Shown here: in pieces, positions 44,735-53,028 of the stretch | Layout of the letters: every line of letters starts with the position of its first letter | Numbering within the stretch: position 1 is the stretch's first letter | NCBI GenBank assembly: GCA_003577145.1 | Contig: QEUP01000010.1 | Coordinates: 183,549-247,548, forward strand | Origin: Acidobacteriota bacterium | GTDB taxonomy: Bacteria; Actinomycetota; Acidimicrobiia; Acidimicrobiales; Microtrichaceae | Length of the DNA stretch: 64,000 nucleotides | Direction: 5' to 3' | Translations under genes and position numbers: made by a program | The notes under the pieces: generated by a model | What the model was told of the DNA's origin: nothing | Seen by the model: only the letters and a program-made list of their open reading frames with translations | The model's database searches: none

Positions 44735-45745
44735 CTACTTCCCGGTCAGGACGCTCAGCCCGTCGATGCCCACCCGGAGCTCGACGAAGTCGATCCCTGC
44801 TTCTTCGCAGGCGGCCCTCTCCTCGTCCTTGATCGCACGGGACGCGTCGGAGATGTCGGTCTCACCGCTGCAGAACAGCGCGAAACCGTCGCCGGTTCCG
44901 GGCCCGTTGACCTCGATGCCGACATCGTTGCCTTCCAAGAACCTCTCGGCGACCAGGGAGGTGATGGGCTCCACGGTCGAGGAACCCGACACCGCGATGG
45001 ACTCCCCGTCGCTGATCTCACCGCTGATCCCCTCAGCCGACCAGATGTCCCCGGTAGCGGCCCAATCCTCGTCGGTGAGCTGCACGTAGCCGGCGTCTTT
45101 CACCGCGTCGTAACCGTCCTGTCCGAGGTAGAAGTCGACGAAAGCAGCGAGTGCGCCGTTCTCCTCGGCCTTTGCGGTGTTCACGTAGATGAACAAAGGA
45201 CGCGAGTACGGGTACTCCCCGGACGCGATCGTCTCATCCGAAGGCGCTATGCAGTTGCCCTCCTCGTCGGCTATCTCGATCGTACGGACGCGGTCGCGGT
45301 TCTCGGCGTGAAAGGCATACCCGACCCAGCCGAAGGAGGATGCGGAATCCTCTATCCCCTGGATGATCACGTTGTCGTTGGGAGAGGACACGTAGTCGAG
45401 GCGGGTCTGGGCCTCCCGGCCTCGTTCCTCGGCGATCTCCTCGATGGCGAACCCGACGAAGCCGTCGTAGGTCCCCGACTCCTCGCCGGGCCCGGTGATG
45501 TCGAGCGGAGCATCCGGGAGGTCCTCGGCGTAGGCCGAGCCGAGCTCGGCGGCCAGCGCCTCGGCTCCCGACCAGGTGTCGATTCCGTCCGACTCGGGGC
45601 CCACCAGCGCGTAGATGGCCGCGTCGTCGAGGCACCCGGGGATCGGCGCCGCCGCCCCGTCATCGCTGCTGCACGCAGCCCCCAGCAACAACACGACCAC
45701 CAGCGCTGCCGGCCTACGAGCCCATTTGCTCCTGTCGCAGCTCAA
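44735..45745 (-). CDS. pstS: Phosphate-binding lipoprotein PstS with circularly permuted domain order
   Basis: 336 residues. Lipoprotein signal peptide VVLLLGAACSSDD (lipobox cysteine C25). All PstS segments are recognisable, but their order is changed. Residues 38-230 match the normal C-terminal two thirds (CLDDAAIYALVGPESDG, TGPGEESGTYDGF, IIQGIEDSASSFGWVGYAF, YPYSRPLFIYVN, GYVQLTDEDW). Residues about 248-336 match the normal N-terminal third (IAVSGSSTVEPI, GPGTGDGF, GETDISDASRAIKDEE, VGIDGLSVLT), ending two residues later. The four phosphate-contact segments (GSSTV, GTGDGF, DISDASR, ESGTYD) are all present. A 20-residue linker (about 228-247) joins old C- and N-ends. It is the first gene of the pst operon. 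Confidence 0.87.
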   Translation of the reverse strand: MSCDRSKWARRPAALVVVLLLGAACSSDDGAAAPIPGCLDDAAIYALVGPESDGIDTWSGAEALAAELGSAYAEDLPDAPLDITGPGEESGTYDGFVGFAIEEIAEERGREAQTRLDYVSSPNDNVIIQGIEDSASSFGWVGYAFHAENRDRVRTIEIADEEGNCIAPSDETIASGEYPYSRPLFIYVNTAKAEENGALAAFVDFYLGQDGYDAVKDAGYVQLTDEDWAATGDIWSAEGISGEISDGESIAVSGSSTVEPITSLVAERFLEGNDVGIEVNGPGTGDGFALFCSGETDISDASRAIKDEERAACEEAGIDFVELRVGIDGLSVLTGK

Positions 45746-45835
45746 TCGCCTAGGGCCTCCCTGGGCCGCTTCGCATCCGGCGCCTCACGCATCGCGAGGA
45801 ACCTCTCGCGCGCAACCTAGGTGCCCCCGGTGGCG

Positions 45836-45868
45836 ACCCGGGTTCGCTCGGGTTAACCCGGGGTGAAC
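45836..45868 (-). promoter_or_regulatory. PHO box: three 11-base direct repeats upstream of pstS
   Basis: On the minus strand three contiguous 11-mers occur: GTTCACCCCGG (45858-45868), GTTAACCCGAG (45847-45857) and CGAACCCGGGT (45836-45846). Actinobacterial PHO boxes bound by PhoP-type regulators consist of such 11-base direct repeat units with a GTTCACC core. The element ends 91 bases before the pstS start codon. The first unit is the best match and the third is degraded. Confidence 0.68.
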
Positions 45869-45891
45869 ACAGCACCAACATCGGGCACCGC

Positions 45892-47073
45892 TCAACGGGG
45901 AGCCGTACCGACCTCACGGGAGGCCGCCCAGCGACTGGCGAACGCCAGCCTCTCCGCGGCCGGCGGATGGCTGAGCTGGAGGTAGCGCAGCGGGCTGGGG
46001 TCGAGATCGGCGAGGTTCTTGACATGGATTCGCCGGTGCATGTCCATCAGCGCCTGCGGGTCGTCGAGCAGCAGCAGCGCCTGCTCGTCGGCCTGGCGCT
46101 CGAAGGCACGCGAGAGCCACGCCGTCGCCGCAGTGGTGGCGACGAACGCCGCTTGGGCGGCGACGAGCAGGATCGGCAGCGACCCCGGGTCGCCGATCCC
46201 GGTGGTTCCGGCCTGCTGGTAGATCCAGGACCAGCCGGCCACGAGCCGCAGGACGACGAAGACCACCAGCAGGGTCGCCGCCGCAACCGGGATCTGCTTG
46301 GGCAGGTGACGGAGGCGCCAGTGCCCTACCTCGTGAGCGACGACCTGCTCGACGACATCGTGGGGGTGCTCCAGCAGGGTGTCGAAGAGCACCACGCGCC
46401 GGGTTGCGCCCAACCCGGCCACGTAGGCGTTGTCGCGACGCGAACGCCGGCTCTCGTCAGCCACGTAGGTACCGCTTATCTCGACCTCGGCGAGGCGGGC
46501 GATGCGGCGTATCCGGGCCTCGAGATCCTCGTCTCGAAGCGGCGTGAACTTGTTGAAGATCGGGGCGATCAACACCGGGTACAGCAGCCCGAACACGACG
46601 GTGAAGCTCACCGTCACCGCCCAGCCGATCAGCCACCAGATGCCGATGTTGCGGATCAGCCAGTAGATGGGGATCAACAGGATGCAGCTCAGCACGAAGC
46701 TGAGGGCGAAGCTCTTCGCCTGATCGGCGAGGAAGCCCCTGCCGGTCTGGGTGGAAAGGCCCCAGCGACGGTCGTGGCGCAGGTCGACCCAGGCGTCGAG
46801 CAAGGGGTTGTAGGCGAGTGCCGCCACCTCGATGGCCAGGATCATCACCAGGAGCTGAACGATCCAGCCCTTCACGCCGAGCCAGTCGAACAGCCGCGGC
46901 CCGATCTGGCCGAAGATGAAGGACAGCGCCAGCACGACCGTCAGCACCGCCCTGATCGCCCTCAGCCGGGCCAGCGGTCGCCGGTAGCGGCGTGCGCGAT
47001 CCAGTTCCTCGCCGCTGAACCACTCGGCGGGGTCCACCCGCAACCGCACCCAGGTGGAGGGGCGCCCGCTCAC
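45892..47073 (-). CDS. M48 family zinc metalloprotease (Ste24/HtpX-like)
   Basis: 393 residues from GTG 47073, which overlaps the Nudix gene stop codon (GTGA). Membrane helices at about residues 40-95, 140-185 and 255-320. Zinc site VVAHEVGHWRLRHLP (HExxH, about 250) and the downstream ligand glutamate in RAFERQADEQALLLL (about 335). The arrangement NAYVAGLGATRRVVLFDTLL before the HExxH is typical of CAAX-protease/Ste24-type M48 enzymes that cut membrane or small peptide substrates. It ends just upstream of the pstS promoter region. Confidence 0.88.
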   Translation of the reverse strand: MSGRPSTWVRLRVDPAEWFSGEELDRARRYRRPLARLRAIRAVLTVVLALSFIFGQIGPRLFDWLGVKGWIVQLLVMILAIEVAALAYNPLLDAWVDLRHDRRWGLSTQTGRGFLADQAKSFALSFVLSCILLIPIYWLIRNIGIWWLIGWAVTVSFTVVFGLLYPVLIAPIFNKFTPLRDEDLEARIRRIARLAEVEISGTYVADESRRSRRDNAYVAGLGATRRVVLFDTLLEHPHDVVEQVVAHEVGHWRLRHLPKQIPVAAATLLVVFVVLRLVAGWSWIYQQAGTTGIGDPGSLPILLVAAQAAFVATTAATAWLSRAFERQADEQALLLLDDPQALMDMHRRIHVKNLADLDPSPLRYLQLSHPPAAERLAFASRWAASREVGTAPR

Positions 47074-47510
47074 CGTCGGCCGTCCCCGACCAGCCGGACC
47101 AGCGCGTCGAGAACCTCCCTGTCGTGGTCGTAGCTGAGGGCTGCTCGCGCGCCGGCCACACCCAGCCACCGGACCTCGTCCACCTCCCGGTTCGGCGTGA
47201 ACTCACCGTCGGTCGGGGTCATCTCCCAGTACCGCACCACCTTGGGCCGGCCCTTGCTGTCGACGTAGCGGGCCGCGGGAAGCTCGGCCCCGAGGCGGCA
47301 GCGCAGACCGGTCTCCTCCCCGACCTCCCGGTGGGCGCAGGCCACATCGGCTTCCTCGTCGGCGCACTTGCCCTTCGGGAACGACCAGTCGTCGTAACGG
47401 GGACGGTGCACCAGCAGTACCTCCGGCCCCTCGCTACCGGGCCGCCAGATGACACCGCCGGCTGCACGCACCGTCCTGGTCACACCTGCCCCCGGCTCAT
47501 CTCCCTGCAC
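47070..47510 (-). CDS. Nudix hydrolase (MutT-like)
   Basis: 146 residues from GTG 47510. A complete Nudix box: GKCADEEADVACAHREVGEE followed by TGL (about 47-69), fitting GX5EX7REUXEEXGU. The N-terminal strand RAAGGVIWRPGSEGPEVLLV and WSFPKGK are usual. Similar genes beside polyphosphate kinase in actinobacteria (MutT1 type) hydrolyse diadenosine polyphosphates, (d)NTPs or 8-oxo-dGTP; specificity is not visible. Operon with the M48 gene; 92 bases downstream of the ppk stop codon. Confidence 0.88.
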   Translation of the reverse strand: MQGDEPGAGVTRTVRAAGGVIWRPGSEGPEVLLVHRPRYDDWSFPKGKCADEEADVACAHREVGEETGLRCRLGAELPAARYVDSKGRPKVVRYWEMTPTDGEFTPNREVDEVRWLGVAGARAALSYDHDREVLDALVRLVGDGRR

Positions 47511-47602
47511 TCGCTCCCATCAGCACCGGGCGGGCCGCACGTCCCCGACCCGTGCCTGCCCCGCGAGGGTGGCGGCAGGGCCGAGCCTCGCCGGCATCGC
47601 CC

Positions 47603-49711
47603 TCACACTGCACGTCCACGTTCGAGAGCCAGCTCCTGGAGGCGCTCGTGGGTATCGACGGCGCGTCCCCCACCCACGAAGTGCCAGGTGTCGTCGCGGC
47701 GCAGCTCCCAGGCGAGCGTGTCGTCGCGCAACTCGATCTGCAGGAACTCGTCGAGGCGCCGGCGCAACGCGGGGTCGGTGACCGGCGTGACCGCCTCGAT
47801 TCGCCGGTTGAGGTTGCGTGGCATGAGATCTGCGGACCCGATGTAGTAGCTCGGTTCGCCTTCGCCGCCGCCGTTGGCGAAGTAGTAGACGCGGGAATGC
47901 TCCAGGTAGCGGCCGACGATGCTGCGGACCCTGATGTTCTCCGAGAGGCCTGCCACCCCGGGTCGCAGGCAGCAGATCCCCCTGATGATCAGATCGACCT
48001 GCACGCCGTCGGCGGAGGCTTCGTACAGCTCGTCGATCATGCGGTCGTCGACCAGGCTGTTCATCTTCATGATGATGCGGCGGCTGCCCTCCGGCGCGGT
48101 GCGCTCGTGGCGGATCAGCTCGGTCAGCCCCGAACGCAACGAGTCGGGGGCCACCAGCAGCTTCTCGTAGTGGACGTCGCGGCTGTAGCCGGTGAGGAAG
48201 TTGAAGAGCTGGGTGAGATCGGCGCCGATGTGGGGGTCGCGGGTGAGCAGCCCGAGATCCTCGTAGAGCCGGGCGGTCTTGGAGTTGTAGTTGCCGGTGC
48301 CGATGTGGCAGTAGCGGCGGGAGCCACCGTCTTCTTCCCTGACCACCAACGCCGTCTTGGTGTGGGTCTTGAGCCCGACCAGGCCGTAGACCACGTGCAC
48401 GCCCGCTTCCTCGAGGCGGCGGGCCCATTCGATGTTGGCCTCCTCGTCGAACCGGGCCTTCAGCTCGACCAGGGCGGCCACCTGCTTGCCCTGCTCGGCG
48501 GCACGGATGAGCGCATTGACGATGGGGCTGTCCCCCGATGTGCGGTACAGCGTGAGCTTGATGGCGAGGACCTTGGGATCGACCGCGGCCTGCCTGATGA
48601 AGCGCTCGACGGAGGTGGAGAAGCTCTCGTAGGGGTGATGCAGCAGTATGTCGCCGCTGCGCATCGCCTCGAACATGTCGAAGGGCTCGTCGTCGCGATC
48701 AGCGAGCCGCGTCGGGGTGACCGGCGTCCAGGATTCGTACTTGAGCTCGGGCCGGTCGAGGTCGTACACGGCCCAGAGTCCGCTGAGGTCGATGGGGGCG
48801 ACGTACTCGAAGACGTCGTCGTCCTCCACGTCGAGCTCACGCATCAGCAGCTCGCGGATCTCCTCGGTCATGTCGGCTTCGATCTCGAGCCTCACCGCCC
48901 GCCCGAAGCGGCGACGCCTGACCTCCATCTCGACCGCTGCCAGCAAGTCGTCGGCCTCCTCGTCCTCGAGGGTGAGGTCGGCGTTGCGGGTGACGCGGAA
49001 CGCGAAGTGATCGACGACCTCCATTCCCGGGAAGAGCCGTTCGAGGTGCGTGGCGATGACCTGTTCGAGCGGCACGAACCGCTCACCGTCGGGCATGACC
49101 ACGAAGCGGGACAGCAGGTCGGGGACCTTGACCCGGGCGAAGCGCCGGTCGCCGGTCGCGGGATCGTTGACGATCACCGCCAGGTTGAGCGACAGGTTGG
49201 AGATGTAGGGGAACGGGTGCCCGGGATCGACCGCGAGGGGTGTGAGAACGGGGAAGACCCGTTCGTCGAACACCTCGTCGAGGTACTTGCGGTCGTCCTC
49301 GTCGAGCTCGTCGAAGCTCGAGAAGCGGATCCCGACGCCGGCCAGCGCGGGGGTGAGGTCTTCGAGGAAGACGCGCTCGGCTTCACGCGCCAGCGGCTCG
49401 ACGCGCTCGCCTATGTCGTAGAGCTGGCGGGCGGGGGAACGGCCATCGGGGGTGAGCTTGGTGATGCCGGCCGCCTCTTGATCCATCAGGCCCGCGACGC
49501 GGACCTGGAAGAACTCGTCGAGGTTGGTGCTGAAGATCGCCAGGAACTTGGCTCTCTCCAGCAGCGGCGTCGTCTCCTCGGTGGCCAGCGCCAGGACCCG
49601 GGCGTTGAACTCCAGCCACGACAGCTCGCGGTTCAAGAACCGCTGATCGACCTCGGTGCCCACGTCGGCCGTCAGCGAGGCCGCCGACACGGAGCCTCGA
49701 TCAACAGACAT
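47603..49711 (-). CDS. ppk: Polyphosphate kinase 1
   Basis: 702 residues. Ppk1 makes polyphosphate from ATP, reversibly. The start FLNRELSWLEFNARVLALA is the family's N-domain signature. The phospho-histidine motif is YCHIGTGNYNSKTARLYED (about 438-456), the second active-site histidine is in RYLEHSRVYYF (about 600), and the phospholipase-D-like half shows LVELKARFDEEANIEWA. Length is normal. Together with the Nudix hydrolase and the Pst/Pho genes it forms a phosphate-metabolism neighbourhood. Confidence 0.96.
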   Translation of the reverse strand: MSVDRGSVSAASLTADVGTEVDQRFLNRELSWLEFNARVLALATEETTPLLERAKFLAIFSTNLDEFFQVRVAGLMDQEAAGITKLTPDGRSPARQLYDIGERVEPLAREAERVFLEDLTPALAGVGIRFSSFDELDEDDRKYLDEVFDERVFPVLTPLAVDPGHPFPYISNLSLNLAVIVNDPATGDRRFARVKVPDLLSRFVVMPDGERFVPLEQVIATHLERLFPGMEVVDHFAFRVTRNADLTLEDEEADDLLAAVEMEVRRRRFGRAVRLEIEADMTEEIRELLMRELDVEDDDVFEYVAPIDLSGLWAVYDLDRPELKYESWTPVTPTRLADRDDEPFDMFEAMRSGDILLHHPYESFSTSVERFIRQAAVDPKVLAIKLTLYRTSGDSPIVNALIRAAEQGKQVAALVELKARFDEEANIEWARRLEEAGVHVVYGLVGLKTHTKTALVVREEDGGSRRYCHIGTGNYNSKTARLYEDLGLLTRDPHIGADLTQLFNFLTGYSRDVHYEKLLVAPDSLRSGLTELIRHERTAPEGSRRIIMKMNSLVDDRMIDELYEASADGVQVDLIIRGICCLRPGVAGLSENIRVRSIVGRYLEHSRVYYFANGGGEGEPSYYIGSADLMPRNLNRRIEAVTPVTDPALRRRLDEFLQIELRDDTLAWELRRDDTWHFVGGGRAVDTHERLQELALERGRAV

Positions 49712-49761
49712 CGACTCACTCTACCGAGACGCAGCTCGGCCCGGCCCCCGGGATGCCACAT

Positions 49762-50079
49762 CTACTCGGCAGGCACCGCCGCTTGCTGCGCCGCCGGCTC
49801 GTCGCCTTCTTCCGGTATGCCCAGGTCCCACTCGAGGATGAGATTCTCCCGCTCGGCGTCGCGGGCCACCCGCTCGCGGTTGCGGCGGAACTGCGGGTCG
49901 TGAGGCGGGAGCAGTACCAGCCTGGCGGTGACGCGGTCCTTGAACGCCTCTATCACCGAGCTGTCGCCGAAGTCGGAGCGGAACTCCCAGTGAGGCGCAA
50001 CCGGACCCAGGTACACGATCTTGACGTGCCCGACCGGCGGCGCCGGTTCCTCGAGCTCGTCCTCGACGAAATCTGACAT
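49762..50079 (-). CDS. Small conserved-looking hypothetical protein (105 residues)
   Basis: From ATG 50079 (MSDFVEDELEEPAPP), with GGAGAG upstream at good spacing. A short acidic N-terminus, then GHVKIVYLGPVAPHWEFRSD and a helical DPQFRRNRERVARDAERENL; the end is rich in Ala, Glu and Pro. No membrane segment. It precedes ppk by 50 bases on the same strand and is probably in the same transcript. Family not recognised. Confidence 0.62.
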   Translation of the reverse strand: MSDFVEDELEEPAPPVGHVKIVYLGPVAPHWEFRSDFGDSSVIEAFKDRVTARLVLLPPHDPQFRRNRERVARDAERENLILEWDLGIPEEGDEPAAQQAAVPAE

Positions 50080-50189
50080 GGCTGCTCTCCCCTGGGCGGG
50101 CTCGGCGGGCGGGTGGACCTGAGGCCACAAGCCTACCGGCCCCGGCGGCGGCGCGGATCGCCGGCTCGTGCCGGTGCCGGTGCCGGGGG

Positions 50190-51536
50190 TCAGTCCCCCC
50201 GCCGGCCCAGGGCGCTGGTACCGGTCTGCTCCTCGCCGCCGCGGGTGTAGGCGACGGTGATCTCCTCGCCCGGCTCCATGGCGCGGATGGCGTCGGCGAC
50301 GTCCTGGGAGCCGGCCACCTCCTCGCCGTTGATCGTCACGATGACGTCACCGGGCTGCAGGCCGACCTGTTCGGCCGCCTCGCCGGGCACGACGTCGACG
50401 ACCACCGCACCCGAGTCGGCGCTGATGCCGAAACGCTCCTTGACCGCCGGCTCGAGCTCGCTCACGTCGGAGGTGCTCACGCCGAGGAAGGCCTGGTCGG
50501 CGTTGATCTCGCCGTTGCCGGCCAGGATGTCGTCGATGAGGGGCCGCAGGTGGTCGATGGCGATGGCGAAGCCGATGTTCTGGGAGTCCTCGATGATGGC
50601 GGTGTTCACCCCGACCACCTGGCCGGTGGCGTTGACCAGCGGCCCGCCGGAGTTGCCGGGGTTGATGGCCGCGTCGGTCTGGATGAGGTTCTCGAGCGTG
50701 ACCGTGCCGGCGTCGATGGAGCGATCGGTCGCCGAGACGATCCCCAGGGTGACGCTCGGCTCGTCGCCGAGGTTGAGCGCGTTGCCGATGGCTACGACGT
50801 CGTCGCCCACGATCAGGGAGTCGGAGCTGCCCAGCTCGGCTGCCACGGTAGGCGCTTCGAGGTCGCGGACCTGGACCACCGCCACGTCGTCGTCGGGGAA
50901 GCTGCCGACGAGGTCGGCCTGCTTGGTCGAGCCGTCGTAGAAGGTGACCTCGATGCTGCTCGCGCCTTCGATCACGTGGTTGTTGGTGAGGATGTGACCT
51001 TCCTCGGAGATGACGATTCCGGACCCGGCGCCCTCGAAGACGCCGCCGATGCTGCGGGCGCCGGTCTCGATGGTCACCACCGAGGGTTGCACCTTGTCGA
51101 TGACGCCTTGGATGTCGAGGGCCGAGCCCGGGTCGACCACCAGGTTCGGCTCCGACCCCGACCGATCGGCCTGGGTGACCGTCTCGGTCTGGGGGAAGGC
51201 GAACCACAGGGCGGCGAAGACGGCCGCCGCTACGAGTGCGCCGACCACTGCGCCGATGAGCGCCGAGCGGCCCTTGCCCCCACCGCGGGACCTCCCGGGG
51301 GTCGGCGACGGCGGGATCGGCGGGATAGGCGGCAACGAGTGGGCGTAAGGCGGGGGAGCCTGGGGGGGGCCGGCAGGCGGATGCGGGGCCGGCGGCGTGG
51401 GGGGCGTGGAGAAGTCGGGGGACTCGGGGAAGCCGTCTACAGGCGGCGACATCGGCGGTTCGGCTCGGTGGGACGACCCACCTGGCGGTGGGTGAGTGAC
51501 GGTGTCAGAGTACTGGTTGGTGGGGTAGTCGTACAC
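50190..51536 (-). CDS. htrA: HtrA/DegP-type membrane-anchored serine protease with PDZ domain
   Basis: 448 residues from GTG 51536 (AAGGAG six bases upstream). A proline-rich cytosolic N-terminus (residues 1-85), one membrane helix (about 93-115), a trypsin-like domain with intact triad (TNNHVIEGA H187, DDDVAVVQV D217, NPGNSGGPL S296) and a PDZ domain (about 345-440, GLQPGDVIVTINGEEVAGSQ). It degrades misfolded extracytoplasmic proteins. The neighbours, an ECF sigma factor and its anti-sigma factor, suggest envelope-stress control as in the mycobacterial sigE-rseA-htrA locus. Confidence 0.93.
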   Translation of the reverse strand: MYDYPTNQYSDTVTHPPPGGSSHRAEPPMSPPVDGFPESPDFSTPPTPPAPHPPAGPPQAPPPYAHSLPPIPPIPPSPTPGRSRGGGKGRSALIGAVVGALVAAAVFAALWFAFPQTETVTQADRSGSEPNLVVDPGSALDIQGVIDKVQPSVVTIETGARSIGGVFEGAGSGIVISEEGHILTNNHVIEGASSIEVTFYDGSTKQADLVGSFPDDDVAVVQVRDLEAPTVAAELGSSDSLIVGDDVVAIGNALNLGDEPSVTLGIVSATDRSIDAGTVTLENLIQTDAAINPGNSGGPLVNATGQVVGVNTAIIEDSQNIGFAIAIDHLRPLIDDILAGNGEINADQAFLGVSTSDVSELEPAVKERFGISADSGAVVVDVVPGEAAEQVGLQPGDVIVTINGEEVAGSQDVADAIRAMEPGEEITVAYTRGGEEQTGTSALGRRGD

Positions 51537-51828
51537 TTGTGCTCCTTGTTCCGGCGTCCTCAGTATGGCGGTGGGTTGCCGAGCCGGCTCGCCACCACCT
51601 GAGAACTGCGGGCCGGCCTCTCAGCAACTGCGGCGGGCGGGGCTTCACGGCTCCGCACCACCCCCGAGAACCGGCATCACCGCCCGTGCTGCCCTGTTCC
51701 ACGAGGACGAGGCCTTCACCCAGTGTGCGGGCTGTTCCTGTGAGAAGGCTGAGAGATCGGTCACATCCACTTGGAATTCGGGAACCAAAGCGGGTTTGCT
51801 GGCGTACAACAGGCGTATGGAGGCGACG

Positions 51829-52107
51829 ATGGACAACGGATGGATGGCGGAGGGCAAGTGCGCGGACCGTCCACCCAGCCTGTTCTTCCCCAGTGACGGC
51901 GTGGGCGTCGAGGTGGCACGCCGGATCTGCGCCGACTGCCCCGTCAAGGGGATCTGTCTCGAGTACGCCTTGGCGAACCGCATCGACCACGGCGTCTGGG
52001 GCGGCACCTCCGAGCGCGAGCGGCGCCGCATCCTCAAGAGCCGCAAGATCGCCGCGGGTGACCGCGCGGCAACCGACTCGGGCGCTCTCGAGACCAGCGC
52101 CCTCTGA
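51829..52107 (+). CDS. WhiB-family iron-sulfur transcriptional regulator
   Basis: 92 residues from ATG 51829, with GGAGG five bases upstream; the frame is open further but lacks a better start. The four cluster cysteines are in GKCADRPP, RRICADCPVKGICLEYAL (CxxC then C), and the beta-turn motif GVWGGTSERERR follows with the basic C-terminal tail LKSRKIAAG that binds DNA. WhiB proteins bind [4Fe-4S] and usually act with the principal sigma factor. It is placed between htrA and the anti-sigma gene on the opposite strand. The subgroup cannot be fixed. Confidence 0.93.
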   Translation: MDNGWMAEGKCADRPPSLFFPSDGVGVEVARRICADCPVKGICLEYALANRIDHGVWGGTSERERRRILKSRKIAAGDRAATDSGALETSAL

Positions 52108-52176
52108 GCCGGCGGCCCATCCTCAACTCCGAGCCCGCGGCCCCGAGGGCCCGCCCGCAGTTCCGAACCGGTCGCC

Positions 52177-53028
52177 TCAGCCGAAGCCGAAGGCCTCCAG
52201 CAGGCCCCGCAGCGAGTCGCTCATCTTGTCGTCGACCGGCGGGTCGAGCGGTTCGGGCATCTCCTCTGCGGCCATCTCGGTCATGTGCCGGGTGACCTCG
52301 TCGGGGTCTTCGTCTCCGGGGATGGCCACGAGCGTGTAGACGACGTCGTCACCGCCCACGACCATGAGGTCCGAGGTGCCACGAGCGCCGTGCCAGGCCC
52401 TCTCGTCGGCGACCGTCATCGTCTCGCCGTCGGCCGGCATCGCTTCCCAGTCGACGCTGCCCGCCTGGGCGAACAGCGAGAACGCGACCGTGTGCTCCTC
52501 CATGTCGCCGTAGACGAGTTGGACCACGTCATCGGCGGGATCCTCGTACACGGCCATCAGGTCGGAGCCGCCCATGGTGGGCGGCGCCGAGAGCGGCTCG
52601 TCGATCGCGTCACTGCGGGAGCTGGTGTAACCGGCCACCGCGGCATCGCCCGACATCGGGTCGGCGGCTGCGGAGGCGTGCTGGGCGGCGAGCTCGTCGA
52701 GATCGGGCGCGACCGGCCCGGACTCGAACCCGGGGGCCACCAGCACCACCGCCAGCCAGGCTGTGGCGGTGGCGAGCACCGCGACGCCGGTGTAGAGCCG
52801 GTACCGGCCGGTTCTGAAGCGGCCCACGACGCCCTCCAGGAAACCCCGCGGCGGGTCGACGAGGGGCAGCACCCGCAGCAACCGGCGGACCCGCTCGAGC
52901 TCACGCAGCTCGCCCTCGGCGTCGGCGTCTTGGGTCAACAACGCCTCGACCTCGCGGCGCTCGGCGGGCTCGAGCTGATCGTCGAGGTAGGCGCTCAGCA
53001 GCTCGCGACGTTGATCGGTGCCGGTCAT
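52177..53028 (-). CDS. Anti-sigma factor (RseA-like), membrane protein
   Basis: 283 residues. The N-terminal part DQRRELLSAYLDDQLEPAE (about 5-23) is an anti-sigma domain helix; the HxxxCxxC zinc motif of ZAS proteins is absent. A membrane helix (about 78-100) is followed by an extracytoplasmic domain (about 110-283) with TMTVADERAWHGARG, resembling the outer part of mycobacterial anti-sigma proteins. It overlaps the sigma gene by four bases (ATGA), which marks the pair as one unit. Confidence 0.77.
   Translation of the reverse strand: MTGTDQRRELLSAYLDDQLEPAERREVEALLTQDADAEGELRELERVRRLLRVLPLVDPPRGFLEGVVGRFRTGRYRLYTGVAVLATATAWLAVVLVAPGFESGPVAPDLDELAAQHASAAADPMSGDAAVAGYTSSRSDAIDEPLSAPPTMGGSDLMAVYEDPADDVVQLVYGDMEEHTVAFSLFAQAGSVDWEAMPADGETMTVADERAWHGARGTSDLMVVGGDDVVYTLVAIPGDEDPDEVTRHMTEMAAEEMPEPLDPPVDDKMSDSLRGLLEAFGFG

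Noticed and set aside
42645..45089. An 814-codon open frame on the plus strand across the pst genes
   Set aside because: It is antisense to pstB, pstA, pstC and pstS, which have clear family motifs; its product is Arg/His/Asp-rich low-complexity sequence typical of the opposite strand of high-GC genes.
47555..47579. Hairpin CCTGCC/GGCAGG downstream of ppk as a terminator
   Set aside because: Only six continuous pairs with a long loop and no T-tract; too weak in such GC-rich sequence.
47552..49903. A 783-codon plus-strand open frame opposite ppk
   Set aside because: Antisense to polyphosphate kinase, whose catalytic motifs are intact; no recognisable domain.
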